NCBI GenBank assembly: GCA_963575745.1
Contig: CAUYUJ010019592.1
Location: 112,059-176,058, forward strand
From: Prorocentrum cordatum
Lineage: Eukaryota; Sar; Dinophyceae; Prorocentrales; Prorocentraceae
Reading direction: 5' to 3'
Length of the DNA: 64,000 nt
Shown: piece by piece, positions 20,672 to 30,124 of the stretch
Position numbering within the stretch: the stretch's first letter is position 1
How the letters are laid out: every line of letters begins with the position of its first letter
The notes under the pieces: model-generated
The model's database searches: none
Told to the model about the DNA's origin: nothing
The model's input: only the letters and a program-made list of their open reading frames with translations
Position numbers and translations under genes: made by a program

Positions 20672-22274
20672 TTAGGCGTTGGAAACGGAAGTGCCCAAGC
20701 TTTCTATGAGGAGGCGGGTCGTGGACGATGCCTCTTCTTCCGTGAGGCATGCCCTGAGGCCCGCGTTCCGCAGGAAGAGAGTCTGCTCGTTCCCGAAAGG
20801 GGTGCGTGCGTTGGGAGTCTGTCCGCCCCCTTCACCCAGGATGTATCTGATGTCGTTGGGGGTGTGAATGCCAGCAAGTTGCATCCACCTGGCGAGGACT
20901 TCGTAGGGTCTAGCGTCGACGACCCGCACTGCAACACTGGTCGTAGGAGGGGGATATCGTACGGCGCGAGACATAGCCATATGGCGCGGGCTATCCAGTT
21001 TCTGGGCTCGAGGTGTGGTCGCGCCTCCCTCAGTAGGCCTTCTACCAAGAGCTGCGCGTCCGCCCCGATGATGCAGCTACGATCACTGCTGCACTGTCTT
21101 GCTCTACCGCTGGCTTCATCGTCTCTCTGCGTTGCGTCCAGGGCTCGGATAAGAGCCTCCAGAGTGCCCCCTCTACGACCTGTCGGGGCTGCGGGCCTGG
21201 TCCGGCTGTCGGTGTCTTCTCCTAACATGTGCCTGATGTCGGCGTGCCAAGGGGTTGTCGTACCTTGAGCGCTGCCATCGCGCCGGCCCGCCGTCGTGCC
21301 AGGTGTTGTTTCGGGCTTTGTTCTCGCTGCACGGGCCCTTTCCCCGTTCTTTACCGCCCCCCGATCGCCTGTCAGTATGCCCTCCTGAATATAGCCGAAG
21401 GGGTGAAGCCAGCTCATCGTTCGCTCCTGGAGTTCGGGGTGGATGTATCCTCCAGGGAGGGGGGCTTCCATCTCTCTCCCGGACAGATGGGAGAGGGTGG
21501 CGGCGTCTCTGGCGAGGCGGGTGTGAGCGCCCTGTAGGGTTGCCATGCCCGACACGTGCCAGCGGCCTGCAGCGCGCGCCACTACGTGGGTGGATATCTC
21601 GGCAGCAACGAAGACCCCCCATAGAACATTCCTTCCTCTCTCTGTGGACGATTCCCAAATGAAGGGTACGAGAATTCTGCTCCAGGTCATGTTGCTGGGT
21701 ACGGTGTCGTTTGCGACCTGAACGCGAATGTCAAGAATTTCTTGCAGCCGTCGAATAGCACTGTTGCTTCTCTTGGATGAAAACTGCGCGCCAAGGTTGG
21801 GCCAGCGTTCCTCGATGGTCCGGTTGTCGGCCCCTCCGGTCGCGTTTCCCGATTGTTGGGGGGCGCCGCTTGGTACCGGGACGCCCCTCTCGTGGAATCG
21901 GGTTCGAAGCGTTATGGCTAGGCGCATCGCTGTGCCGCAGGGACTGTCTTGTGCGAGGTGGTCAGCGATGTGTATCCCCCCCTCCTGGCGTTGGAGATGA
22001 TGGCAGAACAAGCCGCCTCAGTCGCTGCCGCGCCCACGCCCCGGGCGTCGGGTGGTTGTCCGTCAGCGGCGATGTCAATGACACCTAACGCTTGATCCAG
22101 AAAGTTCCCTCCTATCTCGGCCCGCAGCCAGTCGGCGTCTTCTGCTGGCATGTTCCTGAGGCACATGTGGAACCTCATCCTCAGGCCATCCGCGTTGATT
22201 CCTGCCCCAGCTGGATCGAGGAACCGAGCTGGCACCGCTATGCGTGGGAGTTGGGCGAGGCATCCGGGGACCCA
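20672..22274 (-). CDS. N-terminal polyprotein segment, interrupted by the insert
   Basis: Three overlapping minus-strand frames (21918-22274, 20704-22011, 20672-20980) cover one protein segment. It is matched in copy 2 (63283-63985) by blocks such as ALDATQRDDEASGRARQ against SLDATHRDDEASGRSRQ and DAQLLVEGLLREARPHLEPR against DAQLVAEGLLREARAQLEPG. No known domain is recognised. The most upstream codons, reading WVPGCLAQLPR, abut the insertion boundary at 22274. Joined to 36953 they continue the frame of the zinc-ribbon segment. Confidence 0.5.
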
Positions 22275-22330
22275 CCTGAAGGAATTGACCTGTTATAAGA
22301 GTTATCAATAGTTATAAGTAGGTTATAAGT
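22275..22330 (+). repeat. Left terminal inverted repeat of the insert
   Basis: Begins CCTGAAGGAATTGA at 22275, then CTGTTATAAGAGTTAT and TAGTTATAA. It pairs imperfectly with the reverse complement of 36885-36952; the right end carries nine extra bases (AGTTAGTAA) after the first block. The flanking base pair to the left is CA (22273-22274). Confidence 0.65.
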
Positions 22331-22460
22331 ATGTTGTAAGTAGGTTATAACAGGTTATAACATGTTATAATTTGTTGGCGCACTTATAAGTTTGCTAAGT
22401 CGGAGCCCTGAGTTAGCCCGAGTTATAAAAGTTAGTAACTCCGCTAACTTTTCAACATGG
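22290..22460. repeat. Subterminal GTTATAA repeats and a hairpin, left end
   Basis: About nine copies of (G)TTATAA or close variants lie within 100 nt. They are followed by a perfect 9-bp inverted repeat, AAAAGTTAG at 22427-22435 and CTAACTTTT at 22444-22452. The 12-mer AAGTTAGTAACT (22429-22440) recurs inverted at the right end (36927-36938). Clustered subterminal repeats often serve as transposase-binding sites. Confidence 0.5.
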
Positions 22461-22670
22461 TTCTCACCATATCGACATAATCATATATTTTGCAGGGCGT
22501 ACTCTTCAAAAAAAGAAGAAATTGATAATATGTTTGCAAGTGTTGCACTCATCATTGCGACTTCTCGCATATCATATCTACGCTGATCACAATTGCAATC
22601 GATGCAAATCCGCAGGTAGTGTTGCAACAATTGAGTTGCATGTTGTTTTTTGGGGGCATGCCATGTTGAG

Positions 22671-22692
22671 TCCGTTGTCATTTGGGCTCCAG
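22671..22692 (+). other. Relict dinoflagellate spliced leader upstream of 22757 gene
   Basis: 18 of 22 positions match the dinoflagellate spliced leader, ending TTTGGGCTCCAG. It lies in sense 64 nt before the ATG at 22757. Genomic spliced-leader remnants mark genes re-inserted from trans-spliced mRNA. Confidence 0.6.
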
Positions 22693-22756
22693 GGCATTTC
22701 GCGCGCATCATTTTGTGCTCACGATTTGCAAGTTGCGTCTTGCATCCATCCGAGAC

Positions 22757-25141
22757 ATGCAGCCGCATGGAGCGGATGCAAAGATTCTCAAATGCAAGGA
22801 CGCAATGGACATTATTGAGAGGAAGTTCGACTCGCCTAAAGCAGAGGTGGTGGATTTGCACGAACAGGTCAAGGCGATAGCTCGCCAACATGGTATGCTA
22901 CTGACAGAGAAAATCAACAGTAAGTATATGTACGTGAGCCCATGCAACAGATATGGCGACGGCGTCGTGCCGTGTGACGTCACTGACTTGATCACTAAAA
23001 TATTGGGAAATGGGTTCAGGCACGAGCATCTGTTGATGCCTACGTGTGCCGAGGTGCCCCCAGTGGGCACTGCGGAGTACCTCAAGATCAAAGGGTTTAA
23101 CGACAAGATAATGGCCGATAGCGCAGAACAGCTGCCGTTCTACGATGATGGTGATGGTGAATATCAGAGTTACACATGCGGCCATACATCGCAAGGTTTG
23201 CGATGCATCATACATGGCACGAACGTGCCCGAGACCAACCCAGAGCGGTTCACCGACATAAGCCAGGACGGGAAGATATCATTGCAACGCCTCCAGCAAT
23301 TCCAACCAGCTTATGCTGATGCGGCTGTAAACGGTATCACATGGGACATCTTCAAATGGCAGTTTATCGAGGCGTTTCCTTTCGTTCCAGACCTTGTGCA
23401 AGAAGCGGGCAACGCAGGGCAGGCCGCTGCCAAGTGCGAGAGCAGGCTGGAAATCATGCTCAAGATTGCGCAGTACGCGAAGAGCCTGAAGCAGAAATTA
23501 GAGCTGCATCCGAATGAGAAGTTCCCATGGGATAAGGTCAGGCGCCAGGCGGGCAGGAGCGCAGTCTTCAAGCATGAGATAGACCACATGGTGGACTATG
23601 TGAAGGAGATGTCAGGCGGACTGGACAATCCAGTGTTTCTTCACGAGCTAAGGGACTTCAACAGGCACCTGGCCAGAGCGACGATAGTAAAGTCCGATGT
23701 CGCGGCAGCCGTCGCGACTTGCAAGATCGCGAAGGAGGGGTCGGGGGTGCGATTCAAGCTCGCGCGCGTCAAGGCTATGCATGGCCCGAGCGACAAGTAT
23801 AGGAAGGGCGACGAACAGACGCTACTGAAGCTCTCGGACGTCAATGTGTTGCAGAACGAACGCAAGGCGCAGATCGCGTTACAGGGCGATGAGTTGCTGC
23901 AGAAGATTCGCAAGCTTGCGATTGACTTCGAAATCGATCCATCGAGCGCTCGCTGGTCCAACATAGTCGGGCTCGCCGATGTTCGAGTTGCCCACTTCGT
24001 CTTCAACAAGCCCGACGAGAGCCGCGGGGTATACAAACAGATCACCGACATCGCAGTTGACGCTTGGAAAGCTATGGCTGCCAGCACTGGCAATAACAAC
24101 GTTCGCTGCCCATGGAAGGCCAAGGCCGTCGCGCATGCACCACAGTGTGCTAGCAGCGTCTCCTCGACAGGTGTCAAGACCTTTGACCAGCGTGGCGAGT
24201 GGGTGAACGTGTCCGAAACGTTGGCTGTCAAAGGTTTCAAGGTGGACGTGACGGTGTACAACCGCCAGGAGGGCGATGAGTCTGTGTATGAGATCAAGGC
24301 GATCGATGGGCAGAATGTGAAGATGATGACGGGGGACGTAGAGCGCACCATAGATGCCGAGGACTTCATGCGAAACAAGTTCGCAATATACGACATCAAG
24401 AAAGAGGTAATCGACCAGTTCGACCAGTTCAGCCCATTGAACTGCATGGACTACCACTGGGGGGTCGAGGAAGCTCGGATCAAGATTGCACTCGACGAAT
24501 TCTATTCACAACATAGTGCTTGCCTCAAGCATATCACGGCGATTCATTCGCCAATCAAATATAAAGCGGTGTCAGTGAAGAAAGAGTTCAAGAAGGACGC
24601 CATCGGACTTGTTCCGTTGACGACAACCATATCGCTCAAGAAGGCGACGGATGAGATCAATATTGGCAACGTTTGCCTTAGGAAGTATACCGACCCTGCC
24701 AAGCATACCGATTACAACGTCGCGTTGATGGCCGCTGGCGGGCTCAGGCTCAAGCGTGAAGAGGGTGGGACTGGCATTGGTGGTCTGAAGCGCGTGCCAG
24801 ATCAGCACGGGGTGCCTTTCTGGTTGGTCGGCGTGTGCACCGCGAAGGAAAAGCCAAACTTGGCTGTGACATTTGTGACCGCCACGAACGGCATTAAGGT
24901 TCCCATCCTCAAAAACACCGTCGAGCTCAAGAGCGGCGACAGGTTGCGCATGTCCGAGGACACAGCAAAGGCGCTTGCAAGGAAAGTTGCATTGCCCGAC
25001 GCCACGCCCGCCAAGCCCGCCAAGAAAAGAAGCAAAGACGCAGTGAGCCGCCCATTCGCCGCATTGCCGCGGCATTACGCAGGGCGTTGGCGTCGCCCTC
25101 CGTATATGAACGCACCTTGTTGGATGGCGAAGACATACTGA
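22757..25141 (+). CDS. Hypothetical protein, 794 aa, spliced-leader relict upstream
   Basis: Uninterrupted from the first ATG (22757) after the spliced-leader relict to TGA at 25139-25141. The ATG is preferred because everything upstream in frame lies across the relict leader. The product is mostly charged and probably globular. Visible features are a possible coiled stretch near residues 15-40 (ERKFDSPKAEVVDLHEQV), a Cys/His cluster (YTCGHTSQGLRCIIHG), a long helical middle, and a basic C-terminus with PAKPAKKRSKD that could be a nuclear signal. I do not recognise a family. The intact length (no frameshift in 2.4 kb) contrasts with the decayed flanking retroelement and suggests recent function. 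Confidence 0.6.
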   Translation: MQPHGADAKILKCKDAMDIIERKFDSPKAEVVDLHEQVKAIARQHGMLLTEKINSKYMYVSPCNRYGDGVVPCDVTDLITKILGNGFRHEHLLMPTCAEVPPVGTAEYLKIKGFNDKIMADSAEQLPFYDDGDGEYQSYTCGHTSQGLRCIIHGTNVPETNPERFTDISQDGKISLQRLQQFQPAYADAAVNGITWDIFKWQFIEAFPFVPDLVQEAGNAGQAAAKCESRLEIMLKIAQYAKSLKQKLELHPNEKFPWDKVRRQAGRSAVFKHEIDHMVDYVKEMSGGLDNPVFLHELRDFNRHLARATIVKSDVAAAVATCKIAKEGSGVRFKLARVKAMHGPSDKYRKGDEQTLLKLSDVNVLQNERKAQIALQGDELLQKIRKLAIDFEIDPSSARWSNIVGLADVRVAHFVFNKPDESRGVYKQITDIAVDAWKAMAASTGNNNVRCPWKAKAVAHAPQCASSVSSTGVKTFDQRGEWVNVSETLAVKGFKVDVTVYNRQEGDESVYEIKAIDGQNVKMMTGDVERTIDAEDFMRNKFAIYDIKKEVIDQFDQFSPLNCMDYHWGVEEARIKIALDEFYSQHSACLKHITAIHSPIKYKAVSVKKEFKKDAIGLVPLTTTISLKKATDEINIGNVCLRKYTDPAKHTDYNVALMAAGGLRLKREEGGTGIGGLKRVPDQHGVPFWLVGVCTAKEKPNLAVTFVTATNGIKVPILKNTVELKSGDRLRMSEDTAKALARKVALPDATPAKPAKKRSKDAVSRPFAALPRHYAGRWRRPPYMNAPCWMAKTY

Positions 25142-25231
25142 AATGCTTCATACTGCGATGCGTCATCACACCATCGCATCGCACCATTCTGCGATGCAGC
25201 ATCGCGCCAGTCTGCGACATCGTCGCAACGC

Positions 25232-25253
25232 ACCATAGCCGTTCTGGCTCAAT
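25232..25253 (+). other. Relict spliced leader upstream of 25295 gene
   Basis: 17 of 22 positions match the dinoflagellate spliced leader (core ATAGCC then TTCTGGCTCAA). It sits 41 nt before the ATG at 25295, in the short spacer after the preceding stop. Confidence 0.6.
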
Positions 25254-25294
25254 CGCTGGGGTATCACGCGGCCCACGCTGCCCCGCACGTCTGC

Positions 25295-26161
25295 ATGTCA
25301 GTGTCTGTTTCCATGCGCACGGTGATCGAGGGCGGCGGGCTCAAGGAGCCGTGGGTACCGCGGACTATTGTCCATAGCGGAGGTATTGCGTTCATCGAGG
25401 TATCCATGATGGACAGGAGGCTCTTCCAGTTCGTCGACATCCAGAACCCAACAAACAGGAACGCCTCATTTGCCCAAAATCATGTCTTCAAAGAGTTGAA
25501 GGCCCTCCGAAACGCTGCCTCGGACATTGCAATATGGGAGTACATGAAATCGCGAGACCCATTGCTGTCGGACCAGTCTGACCAAGACAAACTGATCAAG
25601 GCCTACAAGAAGAACATCGACGAGAGTGCTATGCCAGCATACGTTACGGCACAGTTGCCAGAGGTTGAATTTAATGGTGGCGGCGTGGCCTTGAAGCGCG
25701 AGCCGATCGCAGTAAGATGCATATTTTCTGCAACAGCGATTAGCAAGGTACATGTGGAATGCACAGAGAGCGTACTGACTTACATCAGATGTGCTGCGCT
25801 GAAAGCAGCAGAGGACGATGGCACCGAGAAACAAAAGAGAGGACTGAGCGGAGTGCCAGGGGTCCGATGCGACAAGCGTCGCAGGGTAGTGTATGTCGTT
25901 GTGAAACCCCACAACTCGTCAAGACGCATCTATCAAAAACCAGTGGAATGGAATGGCACGTGCATTTTGCACTGCGCCCGCGAGCTACGCGACAAAGTGG
26001 TCGCGAAGGGCGGGGAGATAGAGGATCACGAGCCCGATGCCGATCTTCTCCACGGGCTGAATTGCGCCGAGCATGCCGAGGGGGGTGGACCCGAAGATCA
26101 ACAGGGCGATGGCGAAGACGACAATGTCGATGCTGCGGGTGATAGCGACGCCCAGGGCTGA
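25295..26161 (+). CDS. Hypothetical protein, 288 aa, acidic C-terminus
   Basis: Open from ATG 25295 to TGA 26159-26161. The N-terminal 230 residues look globular (blocks such as FIEVSMMDRRLFQFVDIQ and GVRCDKRRRVVYVVVKPH). The last 50 are strongly acidic and Gly-rich. No family is recognised. It follows the 794-aa gene by 153 nt in the same orientation, the spacing seen in dinoflagellate unidirectional gene runs, where each transcript is separately trans-spliced. The intact frame supports expression at some point. Confidence 0.55.
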   Translation: MSVSVSMRTVIEGGGLKEPWVPRTIVHSGGIAFIEVSMMDRRLFQFVDIQNPTNRNASFAQNHVFKELKALRNAASDIAIWEYMKSRDPLLSDQSDQDKLIKAYKKNIDESAMPAYVTAQLPEVEFNGGGVALKREPIAVRCIFSATAISKVHVECTESVLTYIRCAALKAAEDDGTEKQKRGLSGVPGVRCDKRRRVVYVVVKPHNSSRRIYQKPVEWNGTCILHCARELRDKVVAKGGEIEDHEPDADLLHGLNCAEHAEGGGPEDQQGDGEDDNVDAAGDSDAQG

Positions 26162-26392
26162 GACGCCAGGCGCTGCGTCGGGCACGCACAGCGCGCCCAC
26201 CCTTTCGACCTCCTATCTATTCTCCCACCGTCGGCCCCGTCGTCCTTCCCACCCGCGGGGGGGGGAGGAGGGGGAGGGGGGGGGGCTCGTCGCCATCGTT
26301 TTACACGCCCCCTCGTGCCACTCCTCGCCCGTTCGCATCCTAGATGCGCTCTTCAGGCAGACGTGCCGCCGCCACCCCTCACCCCTGAATGT

Positions 26393-26680
26393 TCAACAAG
26401 GAGCCATCTGGGAACGACCTCTTATAGAGCGCCAACTCGTCCTGAGGGCCTGCACCTCCTGCTCCAGCCCCTCGACCTTCTGCGCTGCCTCCGTCTGCTG
26501 CTGTTGCTGTAGCGCTGCCTCCGTCTGCGGCTGCTGGTGCCGCTGCTCTGCGATCGTGCGCTGCTGCTCCCCCAACTCCGCGAGCAAGTGATCGTGCTGC
26601 TGACCGCGCAGCAAAAGATCGCCCTCCACATCGTCCACTCGTGCTAGCAACACTTGCGCAGCATTTACGTGCGTAAGCAA
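26393..26680 (-). CDS. Possible Gln-rich coiled-coil exon
   Basis: A 95-codon open stretch without an ATG. It encodes a heptad-like, Gln-rich helix (VDDVEGDLLLRGQQHDHLL, then AEQRHQQPQTEAALQQQQQ, then KVEGLEQEVQALR). This is more protein-like than the shadow frames around it, and it runs opposite to the other insert genes. It may be one exon of a minus-strand gene, or chance in CTG/CAG-rich DNA. Confidence 0.3.
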   Translation of the reverse strand: MLTHVNAAQVLLARVDDVEGDLLLRGQQHDHLLAELGEQQRTIAEQRHQQPQTEAALQQQQQTEAAQKVEGLEQEVQALRTSWRSIRGRSQMAPC

Positions 26681-27662
26681 AGCCTTCTATCGGCAGGTGG
26701 AGGGGCGACGGCGGCGGCGACGACATCGACGACGACGAACTTAAGACGACGACGCCCGCCTCGCGAAGCTGCCGCATCGCGGCGACTATGCCACGGGGTC
26801 TCGGGCGCCATCGCAGCGCGGCTCTCGGACGACACCACGGGGGGATGTGCGGGGCCCGATCCGTCCTCGGGGGGGCTACGCGGGGCTCGCGTGTGAGCGC
26901 CAGCCGCTACGTACGAGCGCCCCGACCCCATCCCCATGAACCCTACACCCAACACGGCGATGCGGATGCTCCGCAGAGGCGACGTCGCGGGGTGGCAACG
27001 TCGCGGGGTGGGGGGCTTGGGGGTGGCCGACTTGGGGGGGCCAGGAGCAAATGGTTGGTATGGGGTTCGAATGGGAATGGGGTCGGGGACACATTGTGCG
27101 TGATCTATGGGGGGGCATGCAGTTTACTTCGCATGCCATATATGCGAGCTCGTAGTTGGGCGTGCTGCTTATGGGGATACAGCCATCGCCATGGGTGTGA
27201 AAACCATCATCGTTGCACATGCGTTCAGCAACATTTGCTTGCGACGCAACTGTGCATGATTCTCATTATGGTGACAATCGCATCTGCCACATCGTCGGCC
27301 GCACAATTGCCACTGTCATTACCACCGATACACACCGACTCGAACGTACATGTCATGTAAGAGACGCTAGCGTCAGCATCACAAATCACATTATGCGCAT
27401 GCAAACTATTTCGCCACAGCCGTTGTGTTGTTATGTGCGCGCGACGCCGTGAGTTATTGATGTGGGTGTTGGACTAGCTTCGGTTAGGGCGAGATAATGT
27501 TTGGTATTTGTAATATCGTAGTTTGATGTCGAACGGCACAGTAGTGTAGAGCTTCGTAGGTTAAGGATTTCGGCTTTCGGGTGAGTACAGTACTGCAAGC
27601 TTTGTGTGGTCTGTATATGTGTAGAGTGCATCTAAGATGCACGAGGAACTATAAAGATCCGC

Positions 27663-27663
<1 letters not shown>
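26681..27663. other. No supported gene
   Basis: Short frames only, with poly-G and CGA-rich low-complexity stretches to about 27050 and unremarkable AT-moderate sequence after. I see no RNA gene or repeat array. Confidence 0.4.

Positions 27664-27730
<67 letters not shown>
27664..27730 (+). repeat. (TC)n microsatellite
   Basis: About 33 uninterrupted CT dinucleotides. It lies immediately before a weak spliced-leader-like sequence, so it could also act as the polypyrimidine tract of a trans-splice acceptor. Confidence 0.9.
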
Positions 27731-27733
<3 letters not shown>

Positions 27734-27752
27734 GACGCCGTTGTGGCCCATG
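27731..27752 (+). other. Possible relict spliced leader upstream of 27892 gene
   Basis: 16 of 22 positions match the dinoflagellate spliced leader, starting TCCG and keeping GCC and GTGGC. It directly follows the CT tract and lies 139 nt before the ATG at 27892. This is the weakest of the five matches. Confidence 0.4.
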
Positions 27753-27891
27753 TGTTCAGCCACGCCCGCGGCGCGCGGGCCGTGGGTTCACGGCGCGGGG
27801 CCCGCTCCTCCACAGGGTGCTCGCCCCCCCCCGCCGCGCGGGGCCCCCGACGCCCGCCGCGGCCTCGCCCCCACCCCGCCTGGCCCTGCAG

Positions 27892-29298
27892 ATGAGCGGC
27901 GGTGGCGACGACGCCACCGAGGCGGCAATGTTGCTCGCAGCGGCGAGCGAGATCCAGCAGCGACGGGGGAAGGTGGCGGAGGAGAAGCCGTCGCGGCTGC
28001 AGCCGACGCCCAAGAAGCGGCCGACCGCGCCGCGGACGGCTCCGCCAGGGCACATCTTGGCGGCCGCCATGGCCTCCGCCGAGAAGAAGCGCAAGGCGAT
28101 GTGCTGGTCGGCACAGACTCGCGTGCAGACGCGGCGCGGCTCGGTGGCGGACTCGCTGCTCGAGAAGCTCAACCTCGCGCCGCCCATGAACCCGACTATG
28201 AACTCGATGAAGGACCTTCTCGAGTTCGAGGTCGACGAGCCCGAGGGCGGTGGCGACGACGCCGCGGGCGGCGGCGACGCGGTCGACGAGGGCGACGGCG
28301 ACTACGAGGGCGCCACGGCGGATGAGTACGAAGGTGGCGACGCTGAGGGCGGTGGCTACGACGACAGCGCGGGCGAGAGCTACACCGCCGATGGCGACGC
28401 CGAGGGCTACGGCTACTACAGCAGTGGCCGTAAAAGCCGCCACTACTACGACTACGACGACAGCAGCGAGGGCGTTGGCGGCAAAGACAGCTACTACAAC
28501 AAGGACGGCAACGACGGCTGCAGCCGCGGCGGCAAAGACAGCTACTACAACAAGGACGGCTACTACTACGGCCACAACAAGGACGGCTACTACGGCGGCC
28601 ACACCAAGAACGGCTACTACGGCAAGGACGGCTGGTGGGCCAAGGACGGCTACTACGGCCGTGAGAAGGGCGACGGCTACTATGGCCACAAGGGCGACGG
28701 CTACTATGGCCACGAGAAGGGCGACGGCTACTATGGCCACAAGGGCGACGGCTACTATGGCCACGAGAAGGGCGACGGCTACTATGGCCACGAGACGGGC
28801 GACGGCTACTACAGCCACGTGAAGGGCGACGGCTACTACGGCCACAAAGGCGACGGCTACAACGGCCAGGAGTGGCGTGGCCGCGACAAGGGCGACGGCT
28901 ACTACGGCCACAAAGGCGACGGCTACAGCGGCCACGTGAAGGGCGACGGCTACTACAGCCACGAGAAGGGCGACGGCTACGACAGCCACGACAAGGGCGA
29001 CGGCTACTACAGCCACAAGAAGGACGGCTACGGCGGCCACAAGAAGGACGGCTACGGCGGCCACGTGAAGGGCGACGGCAAGGACGGGGGCGGGGGCGAC
29101 GGCCCCCGCCCCCGCGGGGGCAAGCGCATCCGCCTCGCCAAAGCGCTGGCCGTGCGGGAGCACCTGCAGGGCTTGAGTGACCTGTCCGAGCAGGACCACA
29201 AGTACGCGGCCTGGAGCCGCCGCACGCAGCCGCAGGTGTGGCTGAAAGCGGTCGCCGACTACGCTGCGGCGAGCGCAGCGGGCTCAAGCTCCGTGTGA
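27892..29298 (+). CDS. Gly/Tyr/His/Lys repeat protein, 468 aa
   Basis: ATG 27892 gives MSGGGDDATEAAM; stop TGA 29296-29298. Residues 1-110 are basic and helix-prone, and 110-180 are acidic and Gly/Tyr-rich. From about residue 190 to 400 the protein is a tandem array of a degenerate unit of about 8-10 residues, consensus (H/E)KGDGYYGH, roughly 20 units. A short ordered-looking C-terminus (RIRLAKALAVREHL) follows. Tyr/Gly repeats of this sort are typical of disordered, phase-separating or adhesive proteins. No enzyme domain is seen. The DNA repeat is imperfect at synonymous sites, which favours selection on the protein over recent slippage. Confidence 0.6.
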   Translation: MSGGGDDATEAAMLLAAASEIQQRRGKVAEEKPSRLQPTPKKRPTAPRTAPPGHILAAAMASAEKKRKAMCWSAQTRVQTRRGSVADSLLEKLNLAPPMNPTMNSMKDLLEFEVDEPEGGGDDAAGGGDAVDEGDGDYEGATADEYEGGDAEGGGYDDSAGESYTADGDAEGYGYYSSGRKSRHYYDYDDSSEGVGGKDSYYNKDGNDGCSRGGKDSYYNKDGYYYGHNKDGYYGGHTKNGYYGKDGWWAKDGYYGREKGDGYYGHKGDGYYGHEKGDGYYGHKGDGYYGHEKGDGYYGHETGDGYYSHVKGDGYYGHKGDGYNGQEWRGRDKGDGYYGHKGDGYSGHVKGDGYYSHEKGDGYDSHDKGDGYYSHKKDGYGGHKKDGYGGHVKGDGKDGGGGDGPRPRGGKRIRLAKALAVREHLQGLSDLSEQDHKYAAWSRRTQPQVWLKAVADYAAASAAGSSSV

Positions 29299-29325
29299 TC
29301 ACGGGGCACACGTCGGCGACCACCG

Positions 29326-29344
29326 TGTCGTCGTCGTGGTCGTG

Positions 29345-29387
<43 letters not shown>

Positions 29388-29413
29388 GCGTTGTCGTCGT
29401 CGTCGTCGTCGCG
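29326..29413 (+). repeat. (GTC)n trinucleotide microsatellite
   Basis: Almost pure GTC/TCG repeat just after the repeat-protein stop. The poly-Ser, poly-Val and poly-Asp frames through it are artefacts of the repeat. Confidence 0.85.
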
Positions 29414-29540
29414 TGGTCGGCGAGGCGTGCCCCGTCGGAAGGGATCGAGGCTCCCACGGCGGCGACTCAGCACAGGAGTTGCCGCCGAAGCTGCGGGGGT
29501 GCAAAGCAGCTGAGGGCTGCCACGAATGCGGATTAAGAAT

Positions 29541-29826
29541 CGTCGCAGAGGGTATCGCTGTCAAACGACACGGGCGTCGTCTTTGAGAATCTCAAAAACG
29601 ACAACGTGTCGTCTTTGAGAATCTCAAAGACGACACGCGTGTCGTCTTTGAGAATCTCAAAGACGACCAAATCTCTATTAGATTTAATATTACCAACGTG
29701 TCGTCTTTGAGAATCTCAAAGACGACACGCGCGTCGTCTTTGAGAATCTCAAAGACGACAACGCGCCGTCTTTGAGAATCTCAAAGACGACGCGCGTGTC
29801 GTCTGACAGTGGTACCCTCTGCGACG
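29541..29826. mobile_element. Palindrome-array mini-element with terminal inverted repeats
   Basis: The ends form an inverted repeat of about 38 bp: left CGTCGCAGAGGGTATCGCTG, right the complement of CGTCGCAGAGGGTACCACTG, continuing into GTCA(A/G)ACGACACG. Between them are six copies of a 27-nt palindrome, GTCGTCTTTGAGA-A-TCTCAAAGACGAC, at 29576, 29608, 29641, 29700, 29733 and 29765. Copies one and six differ by one base each. No protein is encoded and no clear target duplication is visible. A MITE or foldback element is the simplest description. Confidence 0.65.
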
Positions 29827-30124
29827 CTTCTCGGTCCACCTTCAGAGGTGTTCATCGCATCGGTCGCGAGGCCTTTGGACGATCGCTGAGCGACGCGTCG
29901 CTCCCGCTCAGCGTGATCGCTCCGCTTCTCTGAGCACTTTTCGGAGGCTCACGATCGACGGCGAAACGATCGACCTCCCCCCTCCTCCCTCTCATCCCTT
30001 CCTCCTCCTATTCCTCCTCCTCCTCCTCATCCTTTGCCTCCCCCTCCCCCTCCTCCTCCTCCTGCTTCCTCCTCATCCGCCTCCGCCTCCTCCAGTTCCA
30101 TCCTCCTCCTCGTCCCCCTCAGCA
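29827..30124. other. No gene; polypyrimidine-rich stretch
   Basis: Contains TCC/CTC-rich sequence from about 29975 to 30110 and nothing else recognisable. Confidence 0.4.

Larger units (their letters stand above)
1..22274 (-). mobile_element. Giant LINE-like retroelement, copy 1 (main body, 3' part)
   Basis: Minus-strand coding runs through nearly the whole interval in the order N-terminal segment, RING, unassigned, DNMT3-like, EEP endonuclease, reverse transcriptase, RNase H, U1-type zinc finger, SF1 helicase, Cys-rich and tail segments. The same order recurs in 41.6-64 kb at clearly diverged but alignable protein sequence, so this is a repeated unit and not a chance gene cluster. EEP, RT and RNase H in that order place it among APE-type non-LTR retrotransposons. 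No long terminal repeats were seen. Its 5' part continues at 36953 after a 14.68-kb insertion. The frame changes many times, so this copy is probably not autonomous. Its 3' limit lies at or before base 1. Confidence 0.75.

Noticed and set aside
27649-29199. A 516-codon minus-strand frame rich in Val/Ala
   Set aside because: It is the antisense shadow of the Gly/Tyr repeat gene; periodic composition follows directly from the plus-strand repeat.
28196-29473. Minus-strand Arg/Ser-rich frame with poly-Asp
   Set aside because: Produced by the GTC microsatellite and the repeat gene read in the wrong frame.
29576-29791. Possible CRISPR-like array
   Set aside because: The repeats are full palindromes with irregular 5 to 32-nt spacers, enclosed by terminal inverted repeats in a eukaryotic context.
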